NCBI GenBank assembly: GCA_038277395.1
Contig: CM076196.1
Location: forward strand, 80,532,286-80,596,285
Reading direction: 5' to 3'
Length of the DNA stretch: 64,000 nucleotides
From: Dryocosmus kuriphilus
Taxonomy: Eukaryota; Arthropoda; Insecta; Hymenoptera; Cynipidae
Shown in pieces: positions 10,114-21,900 of this stretch. The position numbers and the translations under genes were made by a program. Numbering within the stretch: position 1 is the stretch's first letter; the number at the start of each line of letters is the position of its first letter. A model generated the notes under the pieces. It made no database searches. It saw nothing but the letters and a program-made list of their open reading frames with translations, and had not been told where the DNA came from.

Positions 10114-11071
10114 ATTTGTTTCCAAGGTGCACCACTAGAAGGCGCATTAAACTTTTTGATTAAAATTAAAAAACTGTTAATTAAGAGAGTTTATTGCAAA
10201 TCATTCGAGCATCTCACCCAAAATTTAAAAAAAAATATTGATATTTCAAATTATAAATAATTATAATAATTAATACATACATTATTAATAAATTTGGGCT
10301 AATCTTATCTGTTTTAAAGAAAGGATGCGGAATAAGTGTAGCTTAAGAATCAATTAAATATTCCTATTTATGGCCTAATTTTAAAATTATGTATTTGAAG
10401 AAATAGGAAATCTTGTAAAGAAACATACAATTAAATTACCCAACTGAATATTTAAATTCTTTAAAGTTTCCGGGATTACCAGTTTATAAATTAACTTTAA
10501 AAGTAGGAGCTATCGTTATGCTTATAAAAAATTTAAGCATCAACGATGGTCTGTATAATGGAACAAGATTAAAAAGTTCACAGTTATGTGAGTGTAGTAT
10601 AAAGTTGTAATAATAATACTGGAATAAAAGAGGGAACGACTTATTTTATTCCAAGAATTATTTTAGATTCTGGGGAATTTTCCTCGCTGCCATTTATTCT
10701 ATATAAGAGTCAGTTAATACCATTAATAAGTCACAAAGTCAAAATTTTGAAAGAGTAGGAATATATTTAATAGATCTTCGTTTTTTCATCGTCAGTTATA
10801 TGTAGCTCTTTCTAGATGTAAAAGCTCCAATAAATTATTTATTCAAAGTGACACAATTTCAGAAAAGTCGAATGAAATTACAAATATTGAACGGAAAACA
10901 AATTTTGAACAATTATTTTTATATCGCATTTTATTCTGAATCTTTATATTTTATTTATTAATTATTATCTGAAATTTTGTTTTAGATGAGGTGTTATAGA
11001 TTGACTTTCAATAAACAGATAATCAAGAAATAGTTTATTGTACCTTCCCGCGGCGCACCTTGGAAACAAAT
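10114..11071. mobile_element. Non-autonomous TIR element (~960 bp)
   Basis: The left end ATTTGTTTCCAAGGTGCACC at 10114 is repeated inverted at the right end (GGCGCACCTTGGAAACAAAT, ending 11071). The TIR continues a few bases inward (CACTAGAAGG against CCTTCCCGCG, imperfect). The interior is AT-rich with no transposase frame. The superfamily was not determined. Confidence 0.65.
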
Positions 11072-11470
11072 GTATTGAATTAAATCAAAAAATTTATTTT
11101 CAATAAATTCGGCTAAAAATCAATCTAATAAGCTTTAAAAGAATTCTATTTAAAAATAAATTTTTAATTGTTTTCTTCGATATAATCGATAATTCAGTGA
11201 AATGGATCCACCATTGTAACATTATATCCATGGATCGCCGTCGCCGTTGTTTCAAGAATCCAGAGCTTTCCAGCGTCTTCCATGATGCTTCCCAGAGCCC
11301 ATGTTCCATATTACGTGATTCATACTTTATGAAAAACATTACTAATGTTATATTACTCAGTTTTTAAAATGTTTGAAAATCATAATTAGGGGTTGGCGCG
11401 CGCAGGGGCGTGACACCCTAGCATATACACACTAGTAAATTCTCCAACATATACATATAATACCAATATA
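11072..11470. other. No gene seen
   Basis: AT-rich flank followed by a short GC-richer patch (GGCGCGCGCAGGGGCG near 11396). Nothing recognisable before the mariner TIR at 11471. Confidence 0.45.
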
Positions 11471-12756
11471 CCAGGTGTATAAGCTTAAATCCGCTGTTCG
11501 CTCAGAGATGGCGGTAGTGAACATATTTAGCTACAATAGAAACGTCATGCTTTTTTTTGTGTGAGTTCGACACCTGTCTACATAAATCAGTGCACATAGT
11601 CAGTTTTTTATAGAAGAAGATAAATTTTTTCTTGAGTAATCATGACTAGTTTTGTGCCAGAAAAGGAGCATTTGCGGGAAGCTCTACTTTTTTGCTTCAG
11701 TTTGAAGAAATCGGCTGCCGAATCACATCGAATGCTTATGGAGGCCTATGGTGACAGTGCTTTATAGGAAACAACTTGCAGAGACTGGTTTCGTTGGATC
11801 AAAGGCGGTCATTTTGACTTGAGTGACAAGAAGCGTGAAAATCGGCCCAAAAAAGTTGAGGACCATGAATTACAGGCTCTTTTGGATGAGGAAGATACAC
11901 AAACACAAAAAATGCTTGCCGAACAGTTAGGTGTTACTCAACCGGCCATTTCCATGCGTTTACATGCCATGGGAAAGATCCAAAAAATGGGAAAATGGGT
12001 ACCCCATGAGCTGAACGATAGGCAGATGGAGCGACGCCAAAACACATGTGAAATCTTGCTTGCTAGACACAAAAGAAAGTCGTTTCTGCATCGTGTGGTG
12101 ACTGGAGACAAAAAGTGGATTTATTTTGAGAATCCGAAACGAAGAAAATCGTGGGTCGATCCCGGACAACCATCAACTTCTTTCTCAAGACCTAATCGCT
12201 TTGGACGCAAGACGATGCTGTGCGTATGGTGGGATCAGCAGGGTGTCGTTTACTATGAGCTATTAAAACCTGGTGAAACTGTCGATGCTCACCGCTACCA
12301 CCAACAACTAATCAAATTGCGCCGTGCTTTGCGTGAAAAAAGGCCGGATTATGAAGAAAGACATGAGAAGCTGATTTTTCTTCACGACAACGCCCCATCG
12401 CACACGTCAAAAATGGTCCAAAACTACTTGAAAACACTCAACTGGGAGGTGCTACCTCATCCCGCTTATTCACCAGACCTGGCCCCTTCTGATTACCACC
12501 TGTTTTCGTCGATGGGTCACGCGCTCGCTGAACAACACTTCGATTCGTACGAAGACGTCGGAAATTGGCTTGACGAGTGGTTTGCATCGAAAGATAAAGA
12601 CTTTTTTTGGCATGGTATACACAAATTGCCCGAGAGATGGGGAAAATGTATAGCAAGCGAGGGAAAATACTTTGAATAAAGTTTATTTTATTTTCTGCAA
12701 AAAAAAAAAGACTTTCTTTTGCCTAAAAAACAGCGGATTTAAGCTTATACACCTGG
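11471..12756 (+). mobile_element. mariner element A (1286 bp)
   Basis: TIRs begin CCAGGTGTATAAGCTTAAAT at 11471 and end with its inverse at 12756 (about 27 matching bases). TA dinucleotides flank both ends (11469-11470, 12757-12758), the usual mariner target duplication. Length is typical of full-size mariners. It carries one transposase frame with a single nonsense codon. Confidence 0.93.
11642..12679 (+). pseudogene. mariner A transposase, one in-frame stop
   Basis: Tc1/mariner cut-and-paste transposase. The frame begins at ATG 11642 and would be 345 codons long, but TAG at 11765-11767 (codon 42) interrupts the N-terminal helix-turn-helix. The downstream part reads cleanly to the stop at 12677. 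Visible motifs are the WVPHEL linker, first catalytic Asp in VTGDKKWIYF, second in LHDNAPSH, third in YSPDLAPSDYHLF. The spacing between the last two Asp is 34 residues (DD34D). With only one visible lesion the inactivation looks recent. Confidence 0.93.
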
Positions 12757-12895
12757 TATATACAACATATAATATTAGTATAGATTTCCAGTAGACAAAA
12801 AATGAGAAGTATGTAGATTTCCTGTCAAAATACAGCCCCTTAAATATCAAACTGCTTCTAAACACTACAATCACCTAAATTTTGTGAAAAACTTA

Positions 12896-14228
12896 CGAGG
12901 CACGTCCAGAAAGTAAGTGTACTCAATTTATGTAGGCTTCAAAAAAATTTATTAAAACAAAAGAATAGTTGGTTACACTTGTATATATGTAAGTTATTTT
13001 TCGACATAGTCACCATCCCTCTCGATGCAAGTGATGAGCCGCTGGATCAATTTTTTGATGCCTGCCTCGAAGAAATCTCCCGCCAGCTCTTTCGCCCACT
13101 TATCCATCTCCCCCTTCACCTCCTCGCCCGTTGAAAACTTGTTTTCACCCATGTGAACCTTCAGGAAAGTGAAGAGATGGAAATCTGAAGGGGCCAGGTC
13201 AGGGGTTTCGGGGGGTGGTTCAAAACGTCCCATCCAAAAGAGTCCAGGAGTTGCTTCGTGGCGTTGGCCGTGTGAGGTTTGACATTGTCATGCAGCAGGC
13301 AGACTCCCTTCCTTAGCATGCCCCTCCTTTTATTCTGAATCGCCCTTTTAAATTTTTTCAGTGTCTCACAGTATCTTGCCGCGTTGATGGTCTCCCCGTG
13401 AGGCAGATATTCAATCAAAATTATGCCTTTATGGTCCCAAAACGCGGATACCATGATTTTTTTGGCTGAAATTGTGGTTTTGAATTACTTGGCGGAGGGT
13501 GACAAGGTGTGGCGCCATTGTTGAGACTGCCCCTTAGTTTCAGGCGTGTAGTGGGCAACCCAAGTTTCGTCTCCAGTAACAATAGAGTAGAGAAAATCAT
13601 CGCCTTCGCGTTCGTCGTAGCGCTCCAAAATCTCTTTGGAGCTCTGCACTCGATTCAACTTGTGCTGTTCTGTCAGCTGTTTTGGGACCCACCTCGCAGA
13701 CAATTTTCGATATCCGAGAGTTTCTGTGATTGTTTCGTGTAACAGGGATCTGGAGATTTGCGGAAACATCGCAGAAAGATCATCTAACGTCAGTCTGCGA
13801 TCGTCACGGACCGCATTCTCGATTTTTTACACAAGTTCACCAGTCACAATTGAAGGTCTTCTGTTCCTCTGATCATCATGCACGGAAGTACGGCCATTTT
13901 TAAATTCGCGACACCACTTGTACACAATCGTACGATTCATAGCTCCATTACCGTAAACAGTTTTCACCTCATTATAAATCTCAACTGGAGCTTTTCCCTT
14001 CACAACGAGGTAGCGTATGACGGCGCGAATTTCGCACTTGGCGGGAGATACGATCGACATTTTTTGCGAGAGATGCTACTGCGTCAAGAGTTTTCAACAC
14101 ACTAACCTCGGATTGGTCTCGTTTTGAAGGGGAGGGGTCAGGCTACGCGGCAGTGTTGCCAACATGTCGAAAAAGTATTCCCTACAGCTGTGAGAGTACC
14201 AGTATACTTACTTTCCGGACGTGCCTCG
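12896..14228 (-). mobile_element. mariner element B1 (1333 bp)
   Basis: TIRs CGAGGCACGTCCAGAAAGTA at 12896 and its near-perfect inverse ending at 14228, with flanking TA at 12894-12895 and 14229-14230. The transposase is on the minus strand and is broken. It belongs to a different mariner lineage from element A (different TIRs and protein). A deleted relative is at 58784-59598. Confidence 0.93.
12994..14060 (-). pseudogene. mariner B1 transposase, two stops and a frameshift
   Basis: It starts MSIVSPAKCEIRAVIRYLVV at 14060 (helix-turn-helix region). An in-frame TAA near 13827 replaces a Glu codon, judged from the relative at 58952. A second stop lies near 13485 before the second half of the catalytic domain, and a frameshift near 13200-13235 falls between the second and third catalytic Asp. 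Motifs still visible are WVPKQL, VTGDETWV, LLHDNVKPH and TPDLAPSDFHLF. Non-functional. Confidence 0.92.
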
Positions 14229-14230
14229 TA

Positions 14231-16598
14231 TTTTACTAAAACATGGAATGAATCACCTGGAAACTTTCTTTATAAATGCGACAACATATTCCTACAATAA
14301 ATCATTTTCTTGACCCAGATTTGTTATTTTACAAATTCGTGACCGACCTGAGAAGTAATCAATCATATCAAAGCAAACACATTATTAAAATTATTTGAAA
14401 ATGTGAATTTTATCTATTTCATGACAAATCACCCGAAAAATTAATATTGAAGTAAACAGATACTCGGTCTAATTATTTATTAAATTCTAAATACCCTATC
14501 CTCTCATAATAGTCGGCTCACTCCTACATCCGTAAAATTTTTGCGCAAAATATAGCGGAATCTTTAGAAATCTGGAACTAAGCCTTGAGGTGTTATGCTT
14601 CTTTCTAAAACAAAAAAAATATTCTCCCTGTCAAGAATATTGTCCTATTTGATTTTAGTACGAAATTGGCGAATATATCGATTTCGCAAAAATGACAGAC
14701 CTGAATTAAGGTTGAACTTCTAATTAGTAAGGCGACTGAGTGACCTTTTGATTGGATCTCCTAATTCCAGAGTTGAGTGAACGACCCCGCTTTATTCACC
14801 CTGAGCGATTTTGTTCACTACACTTCGCACACGATGAAAGCAAATCCCCGTGTACTGTAAACTAGGAGTGTCCTTTATTTTCATTTTCATTGCATCCCAC
14901 CACGTTGTTTCACCCTATATTTATCTAATAGTACCTCCGGACCTCGGTTCTACCTCCGACCGAACTCCTCTGCACAGCCGGTTGCGCGCACTTTGCGCCT
15001 CCATTAGACGGGCAGTTTCCTCCCCGCCCTGGTGTGTCCTCGAAATAATTAAGAGTTCATTAAGCCAAGATTGATTGCTCTGTTTAGAGCCTCTGCTGGC
15101 TCTCGTCCTCCCAAGCGTGGTACAACCGTACGACGTGGAATCCATGAATAGAGAGCTGTTGTTTATCGGCTCTTTCACCGTTTTTTCTTCTTTCTCTTCT
15201 CTCTATGCTCGCTTTGTGGGAGGAGAATTGGAGCTAGTTAATGGGCTTAAGACAATGCTCTCGGGATTTATGCATCGAAAGATAACGCCACATCGGCCTA
15301 GAGTTGAGTTCACCCTCGACCATTCTAATACCTCCTCTTCCTGTGCCAATAATGAGAAAGAATTCGTTTTTGCTAAAACCATTTTTCATTCGTTCTTTTT
15401 AATATATAATTAAAACTAATAATACAATAAAATCTAATTGTAAATAGTCATATTGTACTTATAAAATGATTTTATAGAGCAGAAGGTTCTTAAATTGGGG
15501 AAAGTGCAAACATTCTAATCACGTCTGACTATATTCAGATTATACTACTTACGAACTGCAATGCTGCGTCGGGCAATCCCACCGCTGTCTCTCGGTCGCC
15601 AATTCTTCTTCAGCGTCCGCGCTCGTATTACCTAAGTGTTCCACAGTATGTTGGATCCAGAATTAAATAATGTTTTCTTTTACACAGAAATTGAGCAAAA
15701 ATAAAAAACAAGAAAATAATTTTTTACAGAAAGAAAATGTTTGAAACTCTTCACCTTACGCTTCGCTGTCGCTTAAACTTTATATCCCCAAAGACAAAAT
15801 ATCTTCTAGAAAAGCTCATAAAGAGACGAAAGAAAAGAAGATTACTTCCATCTGAAGAAATAAAGGTATCAAGGCTAGTTCATGGAATCGGCTCTCGAAA
15901 ATGAAGATAGAAGAAAGGAAAATGTTGAAGAGGGTAGCTGACGAGGATGTTAACATCTCGTCCATTTCCTGCTTTATACCGCAGGAAAATCGAGCATCTG
16001 GAGAATTTTCTGCGCAATACAAATAGCTGTCGTATTCTCTATGGGCTTCCCTCAAACGATGTGGTTCACTGTCATGAAAGTAAAGGATACAGCATCTTGC
16101 GCAAAAGGAGTGCCATTTTTCCCGCCTGAGAATTATATTGTATTGGTATGTGCGCCTGCCTCTGCATTATAACGGTTCGTACGAAAAGTTTTGCATGCAG
16201 CCACCCCCTTAGGGTGGAAAGGCGAAACGATTCTTCTCCTACGTTAACATAATAATGGGATATTATTTGTATGCCGCGATTCGTACCATAAATGCTGGGG
16301 GACGTATACGTCTCGGATATTGCAAAGGATCCGCAACTTTGATATTACAGAATCTGCATTTGAATAATACAGTTTCCCCTCTTGTGTTTGATGCGTTACG
16401 ATTTCTCATGCCATTTTCATGTGGTCGACGTACGAGTATTCCTACGGGATATTTCCGATCTGTCATTTTAGTCGATCTTCAGAAGCTCATCTCACAATTT
16501 CATCTCAAAGCTTTGAAAGAAAGTTAATTGTGCTTTATATAGCATGCTTAACTGCAAATGCACATTTATTTTCATGTGTATTGAAACTTCATTTGTGC
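14231..16598. other. No firm gene; moderately GC-richer stretch
   Basis: Several frames of 60-112 codons (15075-15413 plus; 16255-16527 plus) lie in sequence less AT-rich than average. None shows a recognisable domain or a convincing exon structure. A small GC hairpin (CCACCC..GGGTGG) lies at about 16202-16217. The stretch could hold regulatory DNA or UTR of a distant gene, but nothing proves it. Confidence 0.4.
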
Positions 16599-17775
16599 GA
16601 ACTCAGGTTCTCGTAGCGTTAGCACTTTTTACGTTAACACTGTAAGAAAAATTTGTGGTAAATTTCTCATACATGTATTGGAAGTAATTGACCCATACAA
16701 GGATGGATTGGAGTTTTCCCATACAAGGATGGAAATTTTCCCATACTTTAGTATCGGAAAATTTCCATACATGGATGGGACTTTTCCCATACATGGGTGG
16801 CATTTTTGGCATACCCCAGTATCGAAAAATTTGCATACGTAGATCGGGGTTTTCCCACACCCTGAATTTTTAGAAGGTGTAAATTAAAGACAGAATTGAG
16901 ATATACAGATAAAATATAATTTGAAGTAAAATATAATGCACAACGTAATATGTAGCACAACTTCTATAAGAATTTATCAGTTGACAGACAATCAAACTTG
17001 AGAAATAAAATCCGCTTCCATTCCTATGCGTTCCATCAATTTCTGGACTTGAGGATTTACCGCATTGATGTTCCTCTTATTCCTTCCTCTCTTGTGGCCC
17101 CCCTCGGGGCTGATTTTTTGGAATATCTTGCAAAAATTAAAAAAAGAATGATTACGTTTGCAAATCATGTTAGATTTACGTTCATCAACGTTTGACGTAA
17201 ATTTAACATGATTTGCAAACGTAATCATTCTTTTTTTAATTTTTGCAAGATATTCCAAAAAATCAGCCCTAAGGGGGGCCACAAGAGAGGAAGGAATAAG
17301 AGGAACATCAATGCGGTAAATCCTCAAGTCCAGAAATTGATGGAACGCATAGGAATGGAAGCGGATTTTATTTCTCAAGTTTGATTGTCTGTCAACTGAT
17401 AAATTCTTATAGAAGTTGTGCTACATATTACGTTGTGCATTATATTTTACTTCAAATTATATTTTATCTGTATATCTCAATTCTGTCTTTAATTTACACC
17501 TTCTAAAAATTCAGGGTGTGGGAAAACCCCGATCCACGTATGCAAATTTTTCGATACTGGGGTATGCCAAAAATGCCACCCATGTATGGGAAAAGTCCCA
17601 TCCATGTGTGGAAATTTTCCGATACTAAAGTATGGGAAAATTTCCATCCTTGTATGGGAAAACTCCAATCCATCCTTGTATGGGTGAATTACTTCCAATA
17701 CATGTATGAGAAATTTACCACAAATTTTTCTTACAGTGAACGTAAAAAATGTTAACGCTACGAGAACCTGAGTTC
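16599..17775. repeat. Near-perfect 1.18 kb palindrome
   Basis: Arms 16599-17181 and 17195-17775 are nearly identical inverted copies separated by about 13 bases. Each arm holds ends reading CACTGTAAGAAA, then many CCCATACA(A/T)GGATGG/CATACTTTAGTATCGG-type words, then a unique ~300 base block. The arms continue as inverted copies for about 38 bases outside the CACTGTAAGAAA ends. There is no transposase frame; long mirrored frames on each arm are by-products of the symmetry. Very few mismatches imply recent origin or ongoing arm-to-arm conversion. Confidence 0.9.
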
Positions 17776-18639
17776 ATATATATATATGAAATTAACTTAC
17801 CCCGTATTACAAGAATTTTGTTCCTCTTATTTCTTCCTCCTACTTTTACTTCAAAAGTACAGTTACACTCACTTTTATTTTATTTGAAATGCTACTTTTT
17901 TTTCTGTCACAACACCTAAAGTTACATAAAATCACTGAAAATATTATGCATTAGTCGTTTGATGCCATGACTGCATTAGACCCACTCTCTTCGTTCTCCT
18001 TCAATCACCATGGCCACAGCACATGCGCGCTTCACTCGCGTGCGCCTGCGACAGCTGCGCATCAGCGTTCCATATTTGTATGGAAGTTTTACCGTACAGA
18101 TGTATGGGAATCTCGAAAGGTATTCAAAATCTTCGTGATACTACCGAAAAATTCCCATTCTGGTATGGGATATTCAAAAGTATAGAAAAATTTCCATATG
18201 TTTGTATGGGAAATTTACGATTATTTCTTACAGTGTTGAAGCACAATTTTTTATACAAATAAGGCGAAAATGAGGATAGTATTTAAAAATGTATTCATTA
18301 AGTATGTTTAGTGATAAGTATATGTATTTAAGATAAAGCATGTTTTATTGAAAAATAGTGTTTCCTGCACAAAGTTAATTTTTCAGATATTGAATTTGTG
18401 TGCTTGAAGTAGGGATGCGTAAGATAATAATAAATTTATAATTTATTAACCTTATAGTCGGGAGTATATTAAATCGTCCAAAACGCGCATGAAGTAATTC
18501 CTATTACGCTTATTACGGTTAATGCACAACTATTACACTTATTACGCTGTTATTAGCACCCTCTAACATTAAAGATCAAACCTAAACCGTGTAATTTAGT
18601 TATTTTGAATCTTTTGTTTAAACTATTTCGGCTTTAACA
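17776..18639. other. No gene; partial CATAC-rich repeat at 18060-18245
   Basis: The stretch 18060-18245 shares the TATGGGAA/TTCCCAT words and the TTTCTTACAGTG end with the neighbouring palindrome arms, so it is probably a truncated relative. The remainder shows nothing recognisable. Confidence 0.5.
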
Positions 18640-18917
18640 AATCCATTCTCATCACGTGTCTCGTGCTTCGCACTCGAATAAAGTTTGTCCAACTGGTGAA
18701 ATTTTTTTTTTTTGTAGTCTCGCTGAAAAATGAACATTTTTCGCGATTAAAACAAAAACCATGTGTGTCATGAACGAGACAAACGACGATAGACTGACAG
18801 ACACCATCATAAAACCAGTTTTTTCGGATTCAGGGGGTCTTAAAACGTCGATATTTCATGAAATCCGCGAAAGTCAGTTTTCACATAATACTAATACTTT
18901 CTCATTGAGATGAGAAT
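18640..18917 (-). repeat. Rep-A fragment
   Basis: Truncated copy of the dispersed Rep-A repeat. It contains the TTCGCACTCG block, a short form of the tract that holds GACAGACA, TTTCATGAAATCCGCGAAAG and the end GAGATGAGAATGTAAAAA. Most of the body is missing. Confidence 0.7.
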
Positions 18918-21900
18918 GTAAAAATAAGCAGGAGCACTTGATTGAAAGTGACTGGGACCACGAAATTCGGATTTGCTGGTCAATTTTACATACAAGTATA
19001 TACTTTCCATTAATTTCATGCAAACCAAGCCAAACAGTTTAACTTATTTTGAAAAACATTAATTTTCCTTTGCAGAAAATATTAAAAGTCGAAAAAATTA
19101 AAAATTCGATAACTCTTTAAAAAATAAAAATTTATGAGCAAAATATATGACATATTTTTTAATATCTGGAATAAGTTGTGTAAGTTTTTAAAAAATCAGT
19201 GAGATGAAAAGCCTCGCTTACAGCTAAGTACACCTGGTTAGAAGGGAAGAAGAGAGAAACATTCAGAAACTGTACTCCAATGAATACGCGAGTTTTCCTT
19301 CATCTCGATAGTCACCAACGGGAATAGAGAAAAACCAAAACCTATTTCTTTCAATCGACTTTGTATTATTTAACAACATGATATGAGAAGGAATTAAAAA
19401 ATTGGCGAATGCAAAAGAAGTAATAGAAAAGCTAAAAATAATTTTACTTTCAAAACGCTAGATTGATTTGAAATAAGTAGATTTTTTTCTCGTTAGTAAT
19501 TACATATTTTATAGCAATTGCAAATTTCTAATAGATAAAGAAGCAACTAGTGAAAATTATATGAATATCAAAACATATTTTTAATCAAATTTTTAACGTA
19601 CAATCGTACATACATGAATTCGATATTATGGGAAAATTGTACGAATATCAGTCGTATCTTCCAGTTAGAATAATGTACATATCATTTTTTTTAAATTTTG
19701 ATCAAATGTATTATTACGTTTATTACGCTTTATTGCATCGTTATTACGCATGATTTTTAGGGCGTAATACGTGCACAAATATCCCCTTGCCTGTAATATC
19801 TCAACTATTAGTTAAATTAAATTAATTATTTATTATACATAAGTATTTTTAATGAAAGATTATCTACTATATAATATAATATATAATAATATATATATAT
19901 AATAATATATATATATATATATAATATATATATAAATATAATAAAGAATTTTAACAGAATAAAACCTTAAGATTTTATTATTACTAAAGCGATTTTATCG
20001 AATTTTATTCTGTTAAAGTAAATTTTAAGGTTTTTCTGTGAAACTAAAAGTCTCGGAGGTTTTAAAACTTTCAACAGATAGCTTTTTCACGTGAAAATAT
20101 AAAATTGCAAAATTTTAAATTACGTAGCTTAAAAAATTAACTTTAAAGCTGAAATAATCAAAAAATTTGTTTACAAAAAAAATTATTCAGAAAACTTATT
20201 CCTATTATCTACGTAAAAAATTAATAGTTAGGTGTGAAATTATTTAAAAGTTTGTTTATGTTATTACCATTTAAAGTCATTTGAAAGTGTTAAAATTTTT
20301 TGCTCTAAAATAAAAGAAATTACATTCAGAAAAAATTCAAACATAAAATATTCTTTAATGTCCAATTTTCGAATATTTTTTTTCCTTTTTTTCATTTTGT
20401 ATATTTTTATTTTTGATTGAGAACATTTGAAGTGGTGTGGTTTAATGTTGATCGTTAGATTCTTGTTTTTTTAAAAAAAGAGATTTTTTGGATTTCCAAG
20501 AATTTCTAAATTTTTTATTCTGTTCTTAGAAAATCAAAGTTTGGTATTTAAATACAAATACTTATAATACGCATCACAGAATTTTATCGCTATTGTTTTG
20601 GTGTCGTATGTGTTAAAAGATTAAGAAAAAGATTCACTTTTGAAGAAAATTTCTTCATACAATATATTTTTCTATGTTCCCTGTTCTGCTGCTCCTTAAG
20701 TTTCATAAAAAAAGTGAAATAAATTACCCTTCTTATTACAGCGCAATAACTCAAGGTATAAGGATACAAACTGCCTTGATCTTGACACTTTCACAAGTAG
20801 CGATTAAAACCCCCTAACGTTCAACCCGTTCTGAAAACGCTCAATTTGCATAATATCTACAAAGTGCCACAGTGGTCAATGATCCTCTCGTTCGATTAAA
20901 AGTTTCCGAAAGAAAAAAAAAAGTTTTAAAAGAAAACAAAGTATAGATACGCCGTAATGTGCTAAGTTATTCGCTTAGTACATCTTACTTGTGTGCGTAA
21001 GTATCGTGTAAGAATTATGGATCGAAAGTACACTTTTTATGAGCATCTAGTGAGCGCTATTATAGAGTGCAGTCTGCCCACGACGATCACGCAACGCCAC
21101 CATAAATGTCCCTCTTCATCCTGAGTAGAGGATTAGCTTTTTCCTGTTTCTCCACTATAGGTCGAGTGCTATTCCATAACTAGAAATAGAGAGCTATTCC
21201 CATTGGACGATAGGTTCGAGGACATAAATCAATCAAAGAATTAGGACACACTAATGCATAACATGCTGTTTCAGAATGGTCTGTTTTAGCTTATGGAAGG
21301 CTCTTTACGATCGGTAGTAAATGCAAATTGTAGGTGTGATACATTTATACCAAAAGAGATCAAAAGTGAGAGCAATTCAATTAGTTTATTCAGTTTGCTC
21401 AACGAAAGCCTTGAAAGGAGAGAGAATACGTAATAGGAACAAATATGTGATAGTTTCCTTGAAAGTGTTCAGACCATATTCTGTATGTAAATAAGTAAAT
21501 TACGCAAAGATGGTGATAAAACATTTCTTAATTTATCAAAGCGCTATTTACTTGCCGATTATGAAATTTTATAAAAATAATTTAGTTACATAATATAATT
21601 ATCAGATGATAATTACTTTTTGTTTGCTATGCTTTTACCGTTTGTTTTGGATTACTCATCCATCAATTACGAAACCATCAAACTTTATTTGTGAACAAAA
21701 GTAATGCTCAGCGGTAAAAAAAAATATCTGTGTGAGAACAACAGAGTTGGAAGTTCGAACGCTGAAAAATGCATTCTCTTTCGTATAAATCCGACTTGAG
21801 TGTGATGAATGGCTAGAAAACATGCTGTAGGTATACAAACATTCTGTTTACAGGTTACACCAATTTTACCAGGGCAGTCGATTTTTCCTCCCATCTACAT

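Noticed and set aside
11960..12656. Minus-strand frames under mariner A
   Set aside because: Shadows of the transposase frame; no independent features.
13509..14105. Plus-strand frames over mariner B1
   Set aside because: Antisense of the broken transposase on the minus strand.
15075..15413. 112-codon plus frame as a membrane protein gene
   Set aside because: A hydrophobic start but no splice context, homology or codon signal; likely chance in a less AT-rich stretch.
16603..17755. Mirrored frames of 60-130 codons on both strands of the palindrome (e.g. 16992-17378 minus, 16998-17195 plus)
   Set aside because: They are the same sequence read from the two arms and arise from the symmetry; composition reflects CATAC/GATGG repeats and no domain is present.
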